Positions 53,640 to 64,000 of a stretch of 64,000 nucleotides of DNA are shown here, piece after piece. Made by a program: the position numbers and the translations under genes. The stretch comes from Naumovozyma dairenensis CBS 421 (taxonomy: Eukaryota; Ascomycota; Saccharomycetes; Saccharomycetales; Saccharomycetaceae), in contig NC_016480.1 in NCBI RefSeq assembly GCF_000227115.2, positions 310,001-374,000 of the forward strand, read 5' to 3'. Position 1 is the stretch's first letter, and every line of letters starts with the position of its first letter. The notes under the pieces are model-generated. The model was not told where the DNA came from and made no database searches. It saw nothing but the letters and a program-made list of their open reading frames with translations.

Positions 53640-56615
53640 ATGTCCAACAACAGTAATAATAATAATAATAATAATAACAACAACAATAGTACTAATAATG
53701 GTGGTTCATCGATTAATAGATCAACAACTCCTTTAGCTATTTCAGCAATAACGAATAACTACGAAGAGAATAATAGTAACACTAATAATAATAATAATAA
53801 GAATAACAATAATAATAATAATAATAGTAATAATGATCGTAATAACACAAACAATGAGTCTATAACATCAAACAATACTGGGAACTCTACTAGACCAACA
53901 GCTAATATGAATAGTGCTTCATCGCAATCGGCTGCTACTTCGGGTTCTACTGTTAATTATCAATATATTTCACCGGAACAATGGCAATATCATCAACCTC
54001 AACAGCAGTACTACCAAGACCAGCTACAACAACAACAGCAACAACAGCAACAACAACAACAACAATTGCAACAGCCATTCATGAACAACGAAAACAATGC
54101 TACTTCCCAAGTCATGCAATCACAGCAACCACAACAACAATACTACGTCAGTAATCAAGATAATACAAATACAGCTGTTCAATCTCCAGCTATGACATAT
54201 TATTACTATTATCCTACACCTCAATTTCAAATACAACCACCAACAACTGTAAATTATCAATACGCAAACCCTGTAGCAGCTGTCACAGCACCTCCACCTA
54301 CAAATGGACCTCCTGCTCTAAATGCTTCCACTGGTGCTACGGTTGCTGCCGCTCCACCACCACCACCACCTCCTGGTGCAACTACAACTCAATATTATTA
54401 CTATCCTCCATCTCAATCTCAATCTCAAGCTCAAATGCAAAATAATAATAACAATACTAATAGTAATGAAAATATACGATCCTATGAAGCAACGAATGAT
54501 AGAAACTCCTATTATGAAAACTATCAAGCCGCTTACTATAATCAGCAGCAGCAGCAACAACAACAACAACAACAGATGCAAGCTCAAGCTCAAGCTCAAG
54601 CTCAACAACAACATCTTCTTCATCATCCACAAACACAACCACAACAGATAGTTTATGGCTCACCACTTCCTTCAAATAATAGTGATATGAATCAATATCA
54701 ATCTTATCAAACAATAGAAGGAAGAGCAACTTCAATCACTCCACCATTTAATAATAATAACAATAACACTAATACCATGGCTCAATCTCATCCAGTCCAA
54801 CTCCCCGTACCATCCGGACAGCTTTTTTCTAAGAATCAAAACCAAAACCAAATTCAAAACCAAATTCAAAATCAAGCATTAACAGATTATCCAAGCCCTT
54901 CTACTTATCAATACCCAGGTTTCCAGCAACAACAAGCAGCTGCAGCTGCAGCTGCCGCGGCTGCTGATGCTGCTGCTAATCAGAAACAAGATAGTCAATC
55001 ACCATCACAACAACAACAACAACAACAACAACAAACATCTGAATTATCAGCAACAAATCCACAAATCCATCAGCCACAACCTCAAAGTTATAACCAAACA
55101 TCAACTTATCAAAGTTCATATATTACTTCTCCATTACCTCCATTATCTACTACTCCAGATCTATTACAACAACAGCAACAGCAACAGCAACAGGGATCTC
55201 TTCCAACATCAACAGCATTACCTTTATCAAGGACCACCATAAATAAGAATATCTCTGCATCTTCACCTTCCAATACTACTACTACAAAGAACATAAAGAA
55301 GAAAAGAAAACAACGTAAAAAGAATAATTCCATATCATCCACAACCACCAAATCCCAACAACAAGATGAAAATGATACCGTCGCAACAACAGCCACATCA
55401 ATGACAACACCTGCCTCAATTGCAAACAATAACGTGGTAGACTCATCGTACATAAAACCAAGGGTAACTACAACAATGTGGGAAGATGAAAGAACCATAT
55501 GTTATCAAGTAGAAGCTAATGGTGTTTCAGTGGTACGTAGAGCAGATAATGATATGATCAACGGTACAAAATTACTAAATGTATCCAAAATGACTCGTGG
55601 TAGAAGAGATGGGATCTTAAAGGCTGAAAAAATTAGACATGTAGTTAAGATTGGATCTATGCACTTGAAAGGTGTTTGGATCCCATTTGAAAGAGCAAGA
55701 ATAATGGCTGAAAAGGAGAAAATATTGGAATTGTTGTATCCTTTGTTCGTTAGAGATATTGAAACTGTGTTGAAACAAACTAGACCACTGGTTTACCACC
55801 ATGTCGATAATACTAATAATAATACATATGCAAACGCGAATGCGAATGTGGATGCGAATGCGAATGGTGAAAATTCAAATGGTTATAGTATGAACGCTAC
55901 TTCTTCTCATGAGTTGACGTATAATCAATATGAAATTGCAAATAGTAATGATAATAAACAACGACAAATGATGTATCAACCGCAACCACAGCAGCAGCCA
56001 CAACAGCAAGTACATGGTCAACTTCCATCAGTCCCACAACAATATCAGCAACAACAACAACAACCAATGATGTATACCCAGTCGCCGCTTACGCAGAATA
56101 ATAATAATAACAATAAGCTGATACCAAACCAAGTTTCAAATTACACAAATACTAATAATAGTAATGGTATTCCTATAAATGCAATAACAACTACTAGTAA
56201 TGGAATGATGTATTATAATCCCCAAGTGCAATATAATATACAACCACAAGCGCAGCCACAAGCACAGCCACAATTACAGCCACAATTACAGTCACCTTTA
56301 ATACGACAAGCGTACCCAACATCCTCATCATCGAATGGTCATGCCCTAATGAATAACAATAATAATAATAATGTTCATACGGGTATTGCACCACAACAAG
56401 AGCACATTAATACTCAATCAGTATCTCAAAAAGGACAAACAAAGGGAAAAACTAATAATACAAATACTGAAGAAAACAAGAATACGTTTTTATCACCATC
56501 TAGCAATAATACTAATAACAGGATAGACAATTTAATGAAGGAGAAACTTGATAGTAGTAAAAACACTAATAGTAATACGTCCAGCATTAATAATGATAAG
56601 AAAATATTGCATTGA
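53640..56615 (+). CDS. SOK2: Sok2/Phd1-type APSES transcription factor
   Basis: Nuclear APSES-domain regulator of pseudohyphal growth, acting downstream of cAMP/PKA signalling. The APSES DNA-binding domain covers about residues 600-717, with [52 protein letters not shown] and [21 protein letters not shown]. The rest is extreme low complexity: Asn runs at the N-terminus, many Gln runs, Ala runs and Gln/Ala repeats. At 991 aa it is larger than Sok2 (785) and much larger than Phd1 (366). Its neighbours ERG5 and STB4 favour SOK2, but the ohnologues cannot be separated by sequence alone. Confidence 0.92.
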   Translation: MSNNSNNNNNNNNNNNSTNNGGSSINRSTTPLAISAITNNYEENNSNTNNNNNKNNNNNNNNSNNDRNNTNNESITSNNTGNSTRPTANMNSASSQSAATSGSTVNYQYISPEQWQYHQPQQQYYQDQLQQQQQQQQQQQQQLQQPFMNNENNATSQVMQSQQPQQQYYVSNQDNTNTAVQSPAMTYYYYYPTPQFQIQPPTTVNYQYANPVAAVTAPPPTNGPPALNASTGATVAAAPPPPPPPGATTTQYYYYPPSQSQSQAQMQNNNNNTNSNENIRSYEATNDRNSYYENYQAAYYNQQQQQQQQQQQMQAQAQAQAQQQHLLHHPQTQPQQIVYGSPLPSNNSDMNQYQSYQTIEGRATSITPPFNNNNNNTNTMAQSHPVQLPVPSGQLFSKNQNQNQIQNQIQNQALTDYPSPSTYQYPGFQQQQAAAAAAAAAADAAANQKQDSQSPSQQQQQQQQQTSELSATNPQIHQPQPQSYNQTSTYQSSYITSPLPPLSTTPDLLQQQQQQQQQGSLPTSTALPLSRTTINKNISASSPSNTTTTKNIKKKRKQRKKNNSISSTTTKSQQQDENDTVATTATSMTTPASIANNNVVDSSYIKPRVTTTMWEDERTICYQVEANGVSVVRRADNDMINGTKLLNVSKMTRGRRDGILKAEKIRHVVKIGSMHLKGVWIPFERARIMAEKEKILELLYPLFVRDIETVLKQTRPLVYHHVDNTNNNTYANANANVDANANGENSNGYSMNATSSHELTYNQYEIANSNDNKQRQMMYQPQPQQQPQQQVHGQLPSVPQQYQQQQQQPMMYTQSPLTQNNNNNNKLIPNQVSNYTNTNNSNGIPINAITTTSNGMMYYNPQVQYNIQPQAQPQAQPQLQPQLQSPLIRQAYPTSSSSNGHALMNNNNNNNVHTGIAPQQEHINTQSVSQKGQTKGKTNNTNTEENKNTFLSPSSNNTNNRIDNLMKEKLDSSKNTNSNTSSINNDKKILH

Positions 56616-57667
56616 TCCAGAGCATTTCCACGAACTGCCTTCCTTCCTTCCTTCCTTCCTTCTTACACCTTAAGCATATATATTATATTGATAGATTTGT
56701 CTCTACGCATGCCCTTATCATCTCATGCGTAAAGATATATTCATCATATATACATACATACATAAACACGCATACATACATAAAAAACTTTTGCGAAAAA
56801 CCTTGACTAATGTTAACCTTAAGTACATCATCTTTGGACCACATAACCTTAACGTACATACATACATCCATTCATACAAACAAACATACATACATACACA
56901 CATGCATACGCAGGCAAACAAACAAACAAACAATATGGAGGGATGCCATGATAATTGAGGCCAATTCGAAACCCGCTCGAGGCAAACATCAGAACATTTC
57001 CCCAGAATTCAAATTAATCAACAGAGAGAGCGGGCCCATTATTTTTCACTCCCCGATTAGACCGAAACCACCCAACCACCACAGTGCTCGTATCGTATCG
57101 GATACCCTCCCGGCAGATATATAAACGGAACGTAATCCCCGACAAACGAACAGAACGAGAGAGGGAAACCCGTCCGATATACCGTTGTTTCTCCGCGGGG
57201 GAAAAGATGCACTACGTAGTACACAGAGACATCCCTTACATAATAATTTATGGACCGATGACAACGACACACACCAAAAACGCTGTCGCTTGTTGACCGT
57301 TATTATTACATTACATTGTATCGATATCGAAATTATCAGAATATCAATACATACATACAAAACAACATTCGATATTTTCACTTTAACCTCGCTTTATCTC
57401 GTAAAGGGTTTTTTCTTTAACACAGACTTACACTACGGGTAGTCCGAGAACAATAGAAACGGAAATAACTCTGTTATGCAAGGATATATCAATCTTGTAT
57501 AGTCAACAAACCTTCACAAAGTTTCTATATATAAGTACATGCCAATTTGTAATTCCTAAGACATTTATGTTTTCTTTGCTTGAACATTTTTTTTTTTCTA
57601 TATTATTTCCTCTCACCTAATCAGGAACATCACATCACATCGCATTACTTCAGATTAGCAGCCCAAA
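56616..57667. other. Intergenic region SOK2 / ERG5 with microsatellites
   Basis: About 1.05 kb. Holds CCTT repeats (about 56638-56662) and a stretch of imperfect ACAT/CATA/AAAC tetranucleotides (about 56745-56935), whose open frames in several phases are artefacts of the repeat. Nearer ERG5 are two TCGTATC words (about 57089-57099), close to but not matching the Upc2/Ecm22 sterol element TCGTATA, and ACATC repeats near 57626-57640. Confidence 0.6.
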
Positions 57668-59263
57668 ATGGATACAATTATTTCCAATACAACTGAGTTT
57701 GTAAACTCTAATCCTACACTCATTAACAACGTAGAATTACAATCCACAACAATCATACAATATCTAAAATCGTTCTCAAATTGGCAAATCGCCTTAGCTT
57801 TCATAATTATAATATTAACATGGGACCAAATATCATATCAAATGAAAAAAGGTTCCATCGTAGGTCCAAAATTCAAATGGTACCCAATTATTGGTCCCTT
57901 CCTAGAATCATTAGATCCTAAATTCGAAGAATATAAAGCTAAATGGTATTCAGGTGATTTATCATGTGTCTCCATCTTCCATAAATTCGTCATCATCTCG
58001 TCCACAAGAGATATCTCAAGGAAAATCTTTCAATCTTCTAAATTCGTTAAACCATGCGTAGTGGACGTCGCTGTTAAGATCCTAAGACCAACTAATTGGG
58101 TATTCCTTGATGGTAAACCTCATATAGATTATAGAAAATCATTAAATGGTCTTTTCACAAAATCTGCATTAGCTAAATATTTACCTTCTCAACAAAAAGT
58201 AATGGATAAATATTTAGAAAAATTCATTCAATTATCAAAGGAGAATAATTACGAACCACAAATCTTCTTCCATGAAATGAGAGAAATCTTATGCGCATTA
58301 TCATTAAGAGCATTTTGTGGAGATTACATCACTGAGGACCAAATTAGGAAAATCGCTGATGATTACTATTTAGTCACCGCTGCTTTGGAATTAGTCAATT
58401 TCCCAATCATTATTCCATACACTAAGACTTGGTACGGTAAAAGAACTGCAGATAACGCAATGAAAATCTTTGAATCATGTGCTCAAAAATCAAAAGATTA
58501 TATCGCTGCAGGTGGTGAACCTATTTGTGTAATGGATGCATGGTGTAAATTAATGCATGATGCTAAGAATGAAAATGATGAAAATTCAAGAATCTTACAT
58601 AGAGATTTCTCAAATAAGGAAATCTCTGAAGCTATTTTCACTTTCCTTTTCGCATCTCAAGATGCTTCTTCTTCTTTAGCTTGTTGGTTATTCCAAATCG
58701 TTGCGGATCGTCCTGATGTATTACAAAAGATTAGAGAAGAGCAATTGGCTGTCCGTAATAATGATTTATCCACTGAGATTACTATTGATTTAATTGATCA
58801 AATGAAATATACTAATATGGTCATTAAGGAAACTTTACGTTATAGACCTCCTGTCTTAATGGTTCCATATGTCGTTAAGGAAAAATTCCCCGTAACACCA
58901 AATTACACTGCTCCTAAGGGGTCCATGTTGATTCCAACTTTATATCCAGCTTTACATGATCCTGAAGTTTATGAAAATCCAGATGAATTCATCCCAGAAA
59001 GATGGGTTGAAGGTTCTAAAGCAAGTGAAGCTAAGAAAAATTGGTTGGTTTTCGGCTGCGGTCCTCATGTTTGTTTAGGTCAAACTTATGTTATGATTAC
59101 TTTTGCAGCATTGTTAGGTAAATTTGCATTGTATACTGATTTCGAACATAAAGTTACTCCATTAAGTGAAAAGATTAAAGTCTTTGCTACTATCTTCCCC
59201 AAAGATGATTTATTAATGACATTTAAGAGAAGAGATCCATTGACTGGTGAAGTCTTCGAATAA
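57668..59263 (+). CDS. ERG5: Erg5, cytochrome P450 C-22 sterol desaturase (CYP61)
   Basis: ER-bound P450 that introduces the C22(23) double bond in the sterol side chain late in ergosterol synthesis. The 531 aa protein (538 in S. cerevisiae) has an N-terminal membrane anchor (WQIALAFIIIILTW, about residues 39-52), an I-helix region FLFASQDASSSLACWLFQIV, the ExxR motif KETLRYRPP, and the heme-binding loop FGCGPHVCLG with Cys469 as the iron ligand. Start at the ATG at 57668. Convergent with BUD22, 245 bases apart. Confidence 0.97.
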   Translation: MDTIISNTTEFVNSNPTLINNVELQSTTIIQYLKSFSNWQIALAFIIIILTWDQISYQMKKGSIVGPKFKWYPIIGPFLESLDPKFEEYKAKWYSGDLSCVSIFHKFVIISSTRDISRKIFQSSKFVKPCVVDVAVKILRPTNWVFLDGKPHIDYRKSLNGLFTKSALAKYLPSQQKVMDKYLEKFIQLSKENNYEPQIFFHEMREILCALSLRAFCGDYITEDQIRKIADDYYLVTAALELVNFPIIIPYTKTWYGKRTADNAMKIFESCAQKSKDYIAAGGEPICVMDAWCKLMHDAKNENDENSRILHRDFSNKEISEAIFTFLFASQDASSSLACWLFQIVADRPDVLQKIREEQLAVRNNDLSTEITIDLIDQMKYTNMVIKETLRYRPPVLMVPYVVKEKFPVTPNYTAPKGSMLIPTLYPALHDPEVYENPDEFIPERWVEGSKASEAKKNWLVFGCGPHVCLGQTYVMITFAALLGKFALYTDFEHKVTPLSEKIKVFATIFPKDDLLMTFKRRDPLTGEVFE

Positions 59264-59508
59264 ACAAGTTTTATTCTTTGGCTCATAATATTTTGACACA
59301 TTATATCTATCTATCTATCTATCTCATCTATATTTATTTATTCATTCATTCATACGTAAATTTTTTGTACCTATTTATACTATTAATAGAACATTATGTC
59401 TATACGAATGTTTCTGCCTTTCAAATATCCATCGAGAAAAATATGCTCTATCAAAGGTTTCTATTAAATTATATGCATAATATATAGATGCTACATAGAT
59501 ACAATCAA

Positions 59509-61053
59509 TCAATCAAATGTGATTTTTTTACCTGCAAATTTAGCATTTTTTTGTTTCTCTTCAGCAAGTTTTTTAGCAACCCATGAAGGATGTTCTTCTA
59601 ATGGTGGTTTCTCTAGCATTGGCGTAGTCTTCTTTATCTTGGCAACTGCACTATCACGAGCAGCCCAACCATTATCTCTATTACGTAACCTTTTTTCTTC
59701 CATTACCTTTTCATAAGCTTCTGCCTTTGCTGCACGTTTAGCAGCTCTTTCTTCATATTCTTCTTGCCTTTTTTGCCTTTCCGCAACTTTTGCTTCCACT
59801 TCTTTTTGAATATGTTTAGCACCAGAACCGTACTTCTGCTCCCATATCTTACGTCTAGCACGTTGACCACGTCTATTTTTCCTTTGTGGTTTATTTGACA
59901 TTTGTTCTTTAGCAACTCTATCTTCTCTCTTTTCATCTTCACTGGATTCACCACCACTATAATAACCTGCCATTAATTCAGGTAACTTAACAACATTTTT
60001 CTTTGCCTTCTTTCTTGATGGTTCGTCACTAGTGTCTTCATCTTCATCCGAACTTGGTTCTTCATCTGTAACTTCATTATAATTTATAGTGGTATCAAGA
60101 GTATCTTCAACAGCATTACCTTCTTCTTCTTCTTCATCTGATGATGCGGCAAGTAAACCTTCATAATGTCTCGCAAGTTCTTCTTCATCAATATCGGCAT
60201 GATCTTGATTGTCAATTTCACTTCCACTTTCATCCTCCTCCTCATCTTCCCTCTCATTAACACTATTGTCTGAAACTGATTCATTTTCATCCTTTGTACT
60301 TTTCTTAGATTTTTCCTGTTCTTGTTCTTGTTCTTGTTCCTGTTCTTGTTTCTGTTTTAATCTGTTCTGTTTATTGATTCCTAAGAAGAAATCTAACCCG
60401 TTTTCAAAATTTTCAATAATTTCTTTACATTCTTTATCATTCATCACTAAACTAATTAAACTATCACAATTTTTAATATTCATCACCACTTCATTCCATA
60501 TTCTACTGGGATTAAATTCATTTGATTTATCTTGATTAATTATCCAATAAGAATGTAATGTGAACCATTTAGGAACCAATGTTTGCTTGCCCTCATCGTT
60601 TGAAACCTTTAGATTCTTCTTCTTTTGTGCAAACTTGAGTTTATTTATTGAAATTTTGATGCTTTTGGACATACAAATCAATTTGATAAAAAGATCCAAA
60701 TCATAATTTTTCTTCACATCGTCCAATACAACATCCAATTTCTTCTTCTTCCAAACACTAGATTTGGAACTCGTCGTTAAAAACTTATTGAAAAATTTAG
60801 AAAATTTTTTCTCAAAATGATGAATCTTTTTATTAAATACTTCCAATTTAATTTGATCCATTTGTAATTCCACATCATCTAGCGTAATCTCATTCAAAAT
60901 TTTGGCAATCTTTTTAGCATTCTTCTTACCTTTCGAATTATAATGGATTCTTGTTTGAACAAATCTTGGTTCAAATGAATTTAATGAGTTTGTTAAATAA
61001 TGATATTGATATTCTAAATTGTCTAATTTGAATAGTAAGTTATCCTTCACCAT
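59509..61053 (-). CDS. BUD22: Bud22, small-subunit ribosome biogenesis factor
   Basis: Nucleolar protein required for 18S rRNA maturation and 40S assembly, identified in S. cerevisiae also by a bud-site phenotype. The 514 aa protein (519 in S. cerevisiae) has a Lys-rich helical N-terminal half (LLFKLDNLEYQYHYLTNSL start), then acidic clusters with a Gln/Glu repeat (residues 233-247) and DEEEEEG-type runs, and a basic Bud22-type C-terminus (NRRGQRARRKIWEQKYG ... HPSWVAKKLAEEKQKNAKFAGKKITFD). A PAC element lies upstream. Confidence 0.94.
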   Translation of the reverse strand: MVKDNLLFKLDNLEYQYHYLTNSLNSFEPRFVQTRIHYNSKGKKNAKKIAKILNEITLDDVELQMDQIKLEVFNKKIHHFEKKFSKFFNKFLTTSSKSSVWKKKKLDVVLDDVKKNYDLDLFIKLICMSKSIKISINKLKFAQKKKNLKVSNDEGKQTLVPKWFTLHSYWIINQDKSNEFNPSRIWNEVVMNIKNCDSLISLVMNDKECKEIIENFENGLDFFLGINKQNRLKQKQEQEQEQEQEQEKSKKSTKDENESVSDNSVNEREDEEEDESGSEIDNQDHADIDEEELARHYEGLLAASSDEEEEEGNAVEDTLDTTINYNEVTDEEPSSDEDEDTSDEPSRKKAKKNVVKLPELMAGYYSGGESSEDEKREDRVAKEQMSNKPQRKNRRGQRARRKIWEQKYGSGAKHIQKEVEAKVAERQKRQEEYEERAAKRAAKAEAYEKVMEEKRLRNRDNGWAARDSAVAKIKKTTPMLEKPPLEEHPSWVAKKLAEEKQKNAKFAGKKITFD

Positions 61054-63538
61054 TTTTTCTCTCTCTTTTTTTCCGCCACCAGCTTATTGTTTCTCACAAA
61101 TAACAATACTAGTATAATTCACTAATTATCAATATTCTTTTTGAGACCTTTGCAAATGATTTTGGATAAGAGTTCTTGAAGTCATTAAACATATTTCTTC
61201 AAATTTTCCAGAATAATTTTTTTTTCATCTGGGGTTTGCGATGAGGAGGCATGGGTGTTGTTCTGCAAGATATTTCAAAAGACAAGAAATATATATTTTA
61301 TAATAATGATATTATAATAGCTAATAATTAATAGACAGACATTAGTAAGTTGTCAGCTTTGAGGGCTCGAAAGACCATAAGATTATAATAAATGTATTGC
61401 AAATATGATTGCTGCATAGTTTATTTTTACCAGGATAGTCCCATTTGACTGTAGCTACCAACTAACTTGTTCTTACTTTTTTCAAGTAATATATGAGGGT
61501 ACATCAAACTTATTACAGTATTGTTTCTACGGTAAAGAATACTATCAAGTTCATAATAGAGTATGGTCTATATCTTTATTTAGTGATGCACTGAATAGAT
61601 GACAACCACGATGCTAGGCCAGCATGCATCATGCAGAGTATATGCTATTTTTTCTTTCTGTAGTCTATTGTCAAACGACATCTTTCAACAATACCATAAT
61701 TTACTAAGAGCTGCAAGCTCTTTCACATGGTTAAAAATACAAGAATTTCTTCGATGTGAGTCAAGTACCTAACCTGCTTTCAAGTGTAAAATATTACCAA
61801 GTATTAAAAATCAGACTGACATGCAAATCGTTTTATTTTTTTGAGTCTCATCTTCATCAAATAAAAAATTTTCAAGAAGAAATAGCTCAATTGTCATCAT
61901 ATTTGAATACAAAATTTTACACAAGACAAGAAGACTCAAGTTCAAAAAAAAAGCATGATAAAAAGCAAAAATCCTGAATATTACCAGTAAAAGAAAAAGA
62001 AAAAGAAAAAAGGAAGGAAAACAAATAATAACATTAAAAAAATTACTCATTGAACAATAATCATAATAATATCAGAGCCACGCCCTGTCACAGGCAATTT
62101 ATCATCAACGTTCCAAAATAAACAAATTAAGGAACACAGTTGACCGTCGTGATATAAGTGGAAATCATCATAAACAAAAACTGAATTAAAGTTCAACGTA
62201 AAATTTTATTATTAGTAATATTCATATTCATATTTTCTTTTCCATTATATTAACCTTAATATAATCAATCACAATAGTAATAATCAATCTTTTTTCTTTG
62301 TAAAGGCATCAGACACATATTTGCTCTTATCAATTCATTAAAAATAAATTCTCAGACATATGCTTGTCTATATTGAGTAAATTGTTTCATCTTCTGCAAA
62401 ATTTTTATCGAATCTTATCGACTGATAAGAAGTTCGTTTCTTTTGTATTTACTATTTTCCTTTCCTTTCCTTTTCTTTTTGAAAAGTAATCAAAAATTCA
62501 GAATTGCATGAATGGTAAAAAAATAGTTTTGTCTTCACAATTTGATCAGACTCGTCATCTAAAAGGTATCATCATAATGAGAGCAAAAAAAAGGAAAACG
62601 AAAGGAAACACAAAAATAGGACCCCTTACAACAACAATAATAATCATAACAAAAAAACAAAAAACAAAAAACACAATAAATAATTTTTTTAAATGATGAA
62701 TCTGTTGCGTGGGTTTTCTAGGCCCACATAAAAGCATTGTCACTCATGAAAGGAAAAAATATTATTTATTTTTATTCAGTGCCCAGTGCTGTGTATCTTC
62801 ATCTTCATCAAAAAAAATGAAAAAAATTATTGACGCGTGCCACAATTCAATAAAATAAAAAAGTTGAATGCAAAACAACTGTTTCAATCCAATTCATCTT
62901 TTTTTCCACATAGAGTGAGATAGAATGTCAAAAGGTACAGTCAATTTTTTTTAAAAAATCAGAAGTAGTGCAAAAACGTATCAACATGTACTCGTTCAGC
63001 CAGTAATTCCAGCTTTTGTTTTCGTTGAATCATCATATAAAAAAGACTGACCTAAAGACATTTATTTGCGACGACAAATTAAAAAATAAGCAATAAAGAA
63101 AAAAGTTATAGGAATACGACTATATTCCACTCTTTGAAACACACTCACATAACAATAATAATGAAATGACAAATAAATCCTCAGTGATTAAGATCAAAAG
63201 TTCTAATCAATATTAAAATTCAGAAACTCTAGTTTGTATATATTTTGATATGGTCATCAACGGAGATTAAATGTCCATCGCTATTGTAATATATAGCAGC
63301 AGTTTGTGTTCAAAGCGTATGTGTATAATTTCTTTCTCTTGTCATTTTTTTGTCGTTGTCTCACTCTAACATAACCACTTGGATATACATGTTTTCCTGT
63401 TACAACCTAAGTTAAATTAAATAGTATTAAGACAATGATGAAAGTAACAATAATAGTTCAAACATCCAGCTGCTTTATATAGTTTGTCACTTACTTGTCA
63501 GAGGTATTGTTGGTTTTCCACCTAACCGTTCATTTTGG
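61054..63538. other. Very long intergenic region between BUD22 and the right-edge gene
   Basis: About 2.5 kb without a supported gene, unusually long for this compact window. AT-rich with AAAGA-type repeats near 61985-62010 and polypyrimidine stretches. No tRNA B box, no snoRNA C/D boxes that could be defended, and open frames (61756-61977, 62508-62696) are Lys/Thr-biased and unrecognised. SEC59, next in S. cerevisiae order, is not seen. Confidence 0.5.
61238..61245 (+). promoter_or_regulatory. PAC motif upstream of BUD22
   Basis: GCGATGAG, about 185 bases upstream of the BUD22 ATG. A nearby AAATTTTCC (61201-61209) is one mismatch from the RRPE core. PAC plus RRPE is the standard promoter pair of yeast ribosome biogenesis genes (bound by Dot6/Tod6 and Stb3), fitting BUD22 function. 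A Rap1-like ACACCCATGCC (minus strand, about 61247-61257) lies beside it. Confidence 0.6.
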
Positions 63539-63600
63539 TGAAAATTTTTCACTTTTCCCACTGTAGTTTTTTTTGTTAGGGCTTTGTTCGGCGATGAGAG
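63539..63600 (+). promoter_or_regulatory. RRPE and PAC pair upstream of the right-edge gene
   Basis: TGAAAATTTTT at 63539-63549 matches RRPE and GCGATGAGAG at 63591-63600 matches PAC. The PAC lies 229-238 bases before the ATG at 63829. The combination suggests the right-edge gene is expressed with ribosome biogenesis or growth genes. Confidence 0.6.
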
Positions 63601-63828
63601 AGGGTAACAGCCATTTTAGCGACATGAGATCAAGAAACAGCTTTTGTAAATTGGGAAGCTGACACAAGAACATGGTCGATTGGATAGATCCTCAAGAGGA
63701 GTCATAAGGAATCAAGTAGCGTGTCTGTAGTGTATTGCTAAATCTAACTAAGAGCATCTTAAAGTTTGTTATTCTGTTTATCAGCGTCTCACAGTGTTCA
63801 TTCCATTCGTTTTTTGTCGTATATAGCA

Positions 63829-64000
63829 ATGGCTGCCACAATTAGCCAGCAGGAGACAGTACAAGATCAATCCGAACTTGATAAGCATGCAAAGAACTCT
63901 ATGCAATTATCACCAGATGTATCACCACCAAATGAAACGAAAAGTTCCACAAGTTACTTCTCTTCAAAAAAATTTATCCAACTAGCAATTACTTTTTCAA
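63829..64000 (+). CDS. Unidentified gene, N-terminal 57 codons only
   Basis: The frame opens at an ATG at 63829 and runs off the window. The visible residues are hydrophilic and rich in Ser, Gln, Asp and Pro (MAATISQQETVQDQSELDKH at the start), then turn hydrophobic at the edge (KKFIQLAITFS), possibly the beginning of a membrane segment or a folded domain. I do not recognise it. The S. cerevisiae neighbour on this strand would be SEC59, with HXT2 further on, but the residues do not clearly match either. Open frame, upstream promoter words and the long spacer support a real gene. Confidence 0.6.
   Translation, partial: MAATISQQETVQDQSELDKHAKNSMQLSPDVSPPNETKSSTSYFSSKKFIQLAITFS

Noticed and set aside
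56718..56958. Tyr/Cys/Met- or Thr/His-rich open frames around 56.7-57.0 kb
   Set aside because: Produced by ACAT-type tetranucleotide repeats in several phases; repeat artefacts.
57089..57099. Sterol regulatory elements upstream of ERG5
   Set aside because: Only near-matches (TCGTATC) to the Upc2/Ecm22 core TCGTATA, more than 550 bases upstream; not supported as functional sites.

Overview
This window is about 63 kb of an AT-rich yeast nuclear chromosome. Gene order, compact intronless genes and protein content place it in the Saccharomycetaceae, in a lineage that shared the whole-genome duplication. The long Asn and Gln runs in regulatory proteins, and one TCTGGGTG-type telomere/Rap1-like word, point to a Naumovozyma/Kazachstania-like species. 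That genus-level guess is inference.

Layout. Read left to right, most genes follow the S. cerevisiae chromosome XIII order from MSN2 (YMR037C) down to BUD22 (YMR014W). Genes that S. cerevisiae kept on the sister track of chromosome XI are interleaved: SFK1, DEF1, NUP120 and DCW1. The order is MSN2/4 (5' cut), MIH1, IMP2, RCH1, HOF1, EIS1, SFK1, DEF1, FAR8, NUP120, TAP42, HRT2/YMR027W, PEX12, CSI1, MRPL3, [inserted region], MSS1, DCW1, UBC7, FMS1, STB4, SOK2/PHD1, ERG5, BUD22, and an unidentified gene cut by the right edge. ARP9, RSF1, MAC1 and SPO20, which sit among these genes in S. cerevisiae, are not seen here.

The unusual part is 33.8-42.9 kb, between MRPL3 and MSS1. Two identical tRNA-Ala(AGC) genes in direct orientation bracket a 5'-truncated, frameshifted copy of a Y'-element (Yrf1-type) helicase, a gene family normally confined to chromosome ends. 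A short telomere-like GT word lies 3' of the helicase, oriented as it would be at a real Y'-telomere junction. Beyond the second tRNA, an 837-840 bp segment occurs twice in direct orientation with about 1% divergence. The copies are separated by unique sequence and a 744-base assembly gap. The second copy runs into the MSS1 promoter.

The genes are ordinary housekeeping and regulatory functions: stress and morphogenesis transcription factors (MSN2/4, SOK2, STB4), cell cycle and cytokinesis (MIH1, HOF1), plasma membrane and wall (EIS1, SFK1, RCH1, DCW1), mitochondria (IMP2, MRPL3, MSS1), peroxisome (PEX12), nuclear pore (NUP120), TOR/PP2A and STRIPAK signalling (TAP42, FAR8), ubiquitin/COP9 (UBC7, CSI1, DEF1), sterol and polyamine metabolism (ERG5, FMS1) and ribosome biogenesis (BUD22). 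Several starts were placed at the first ATG rather than at upstream TTG codons (FAR8, TAP42, PEX12, MRPL3, DCW1).
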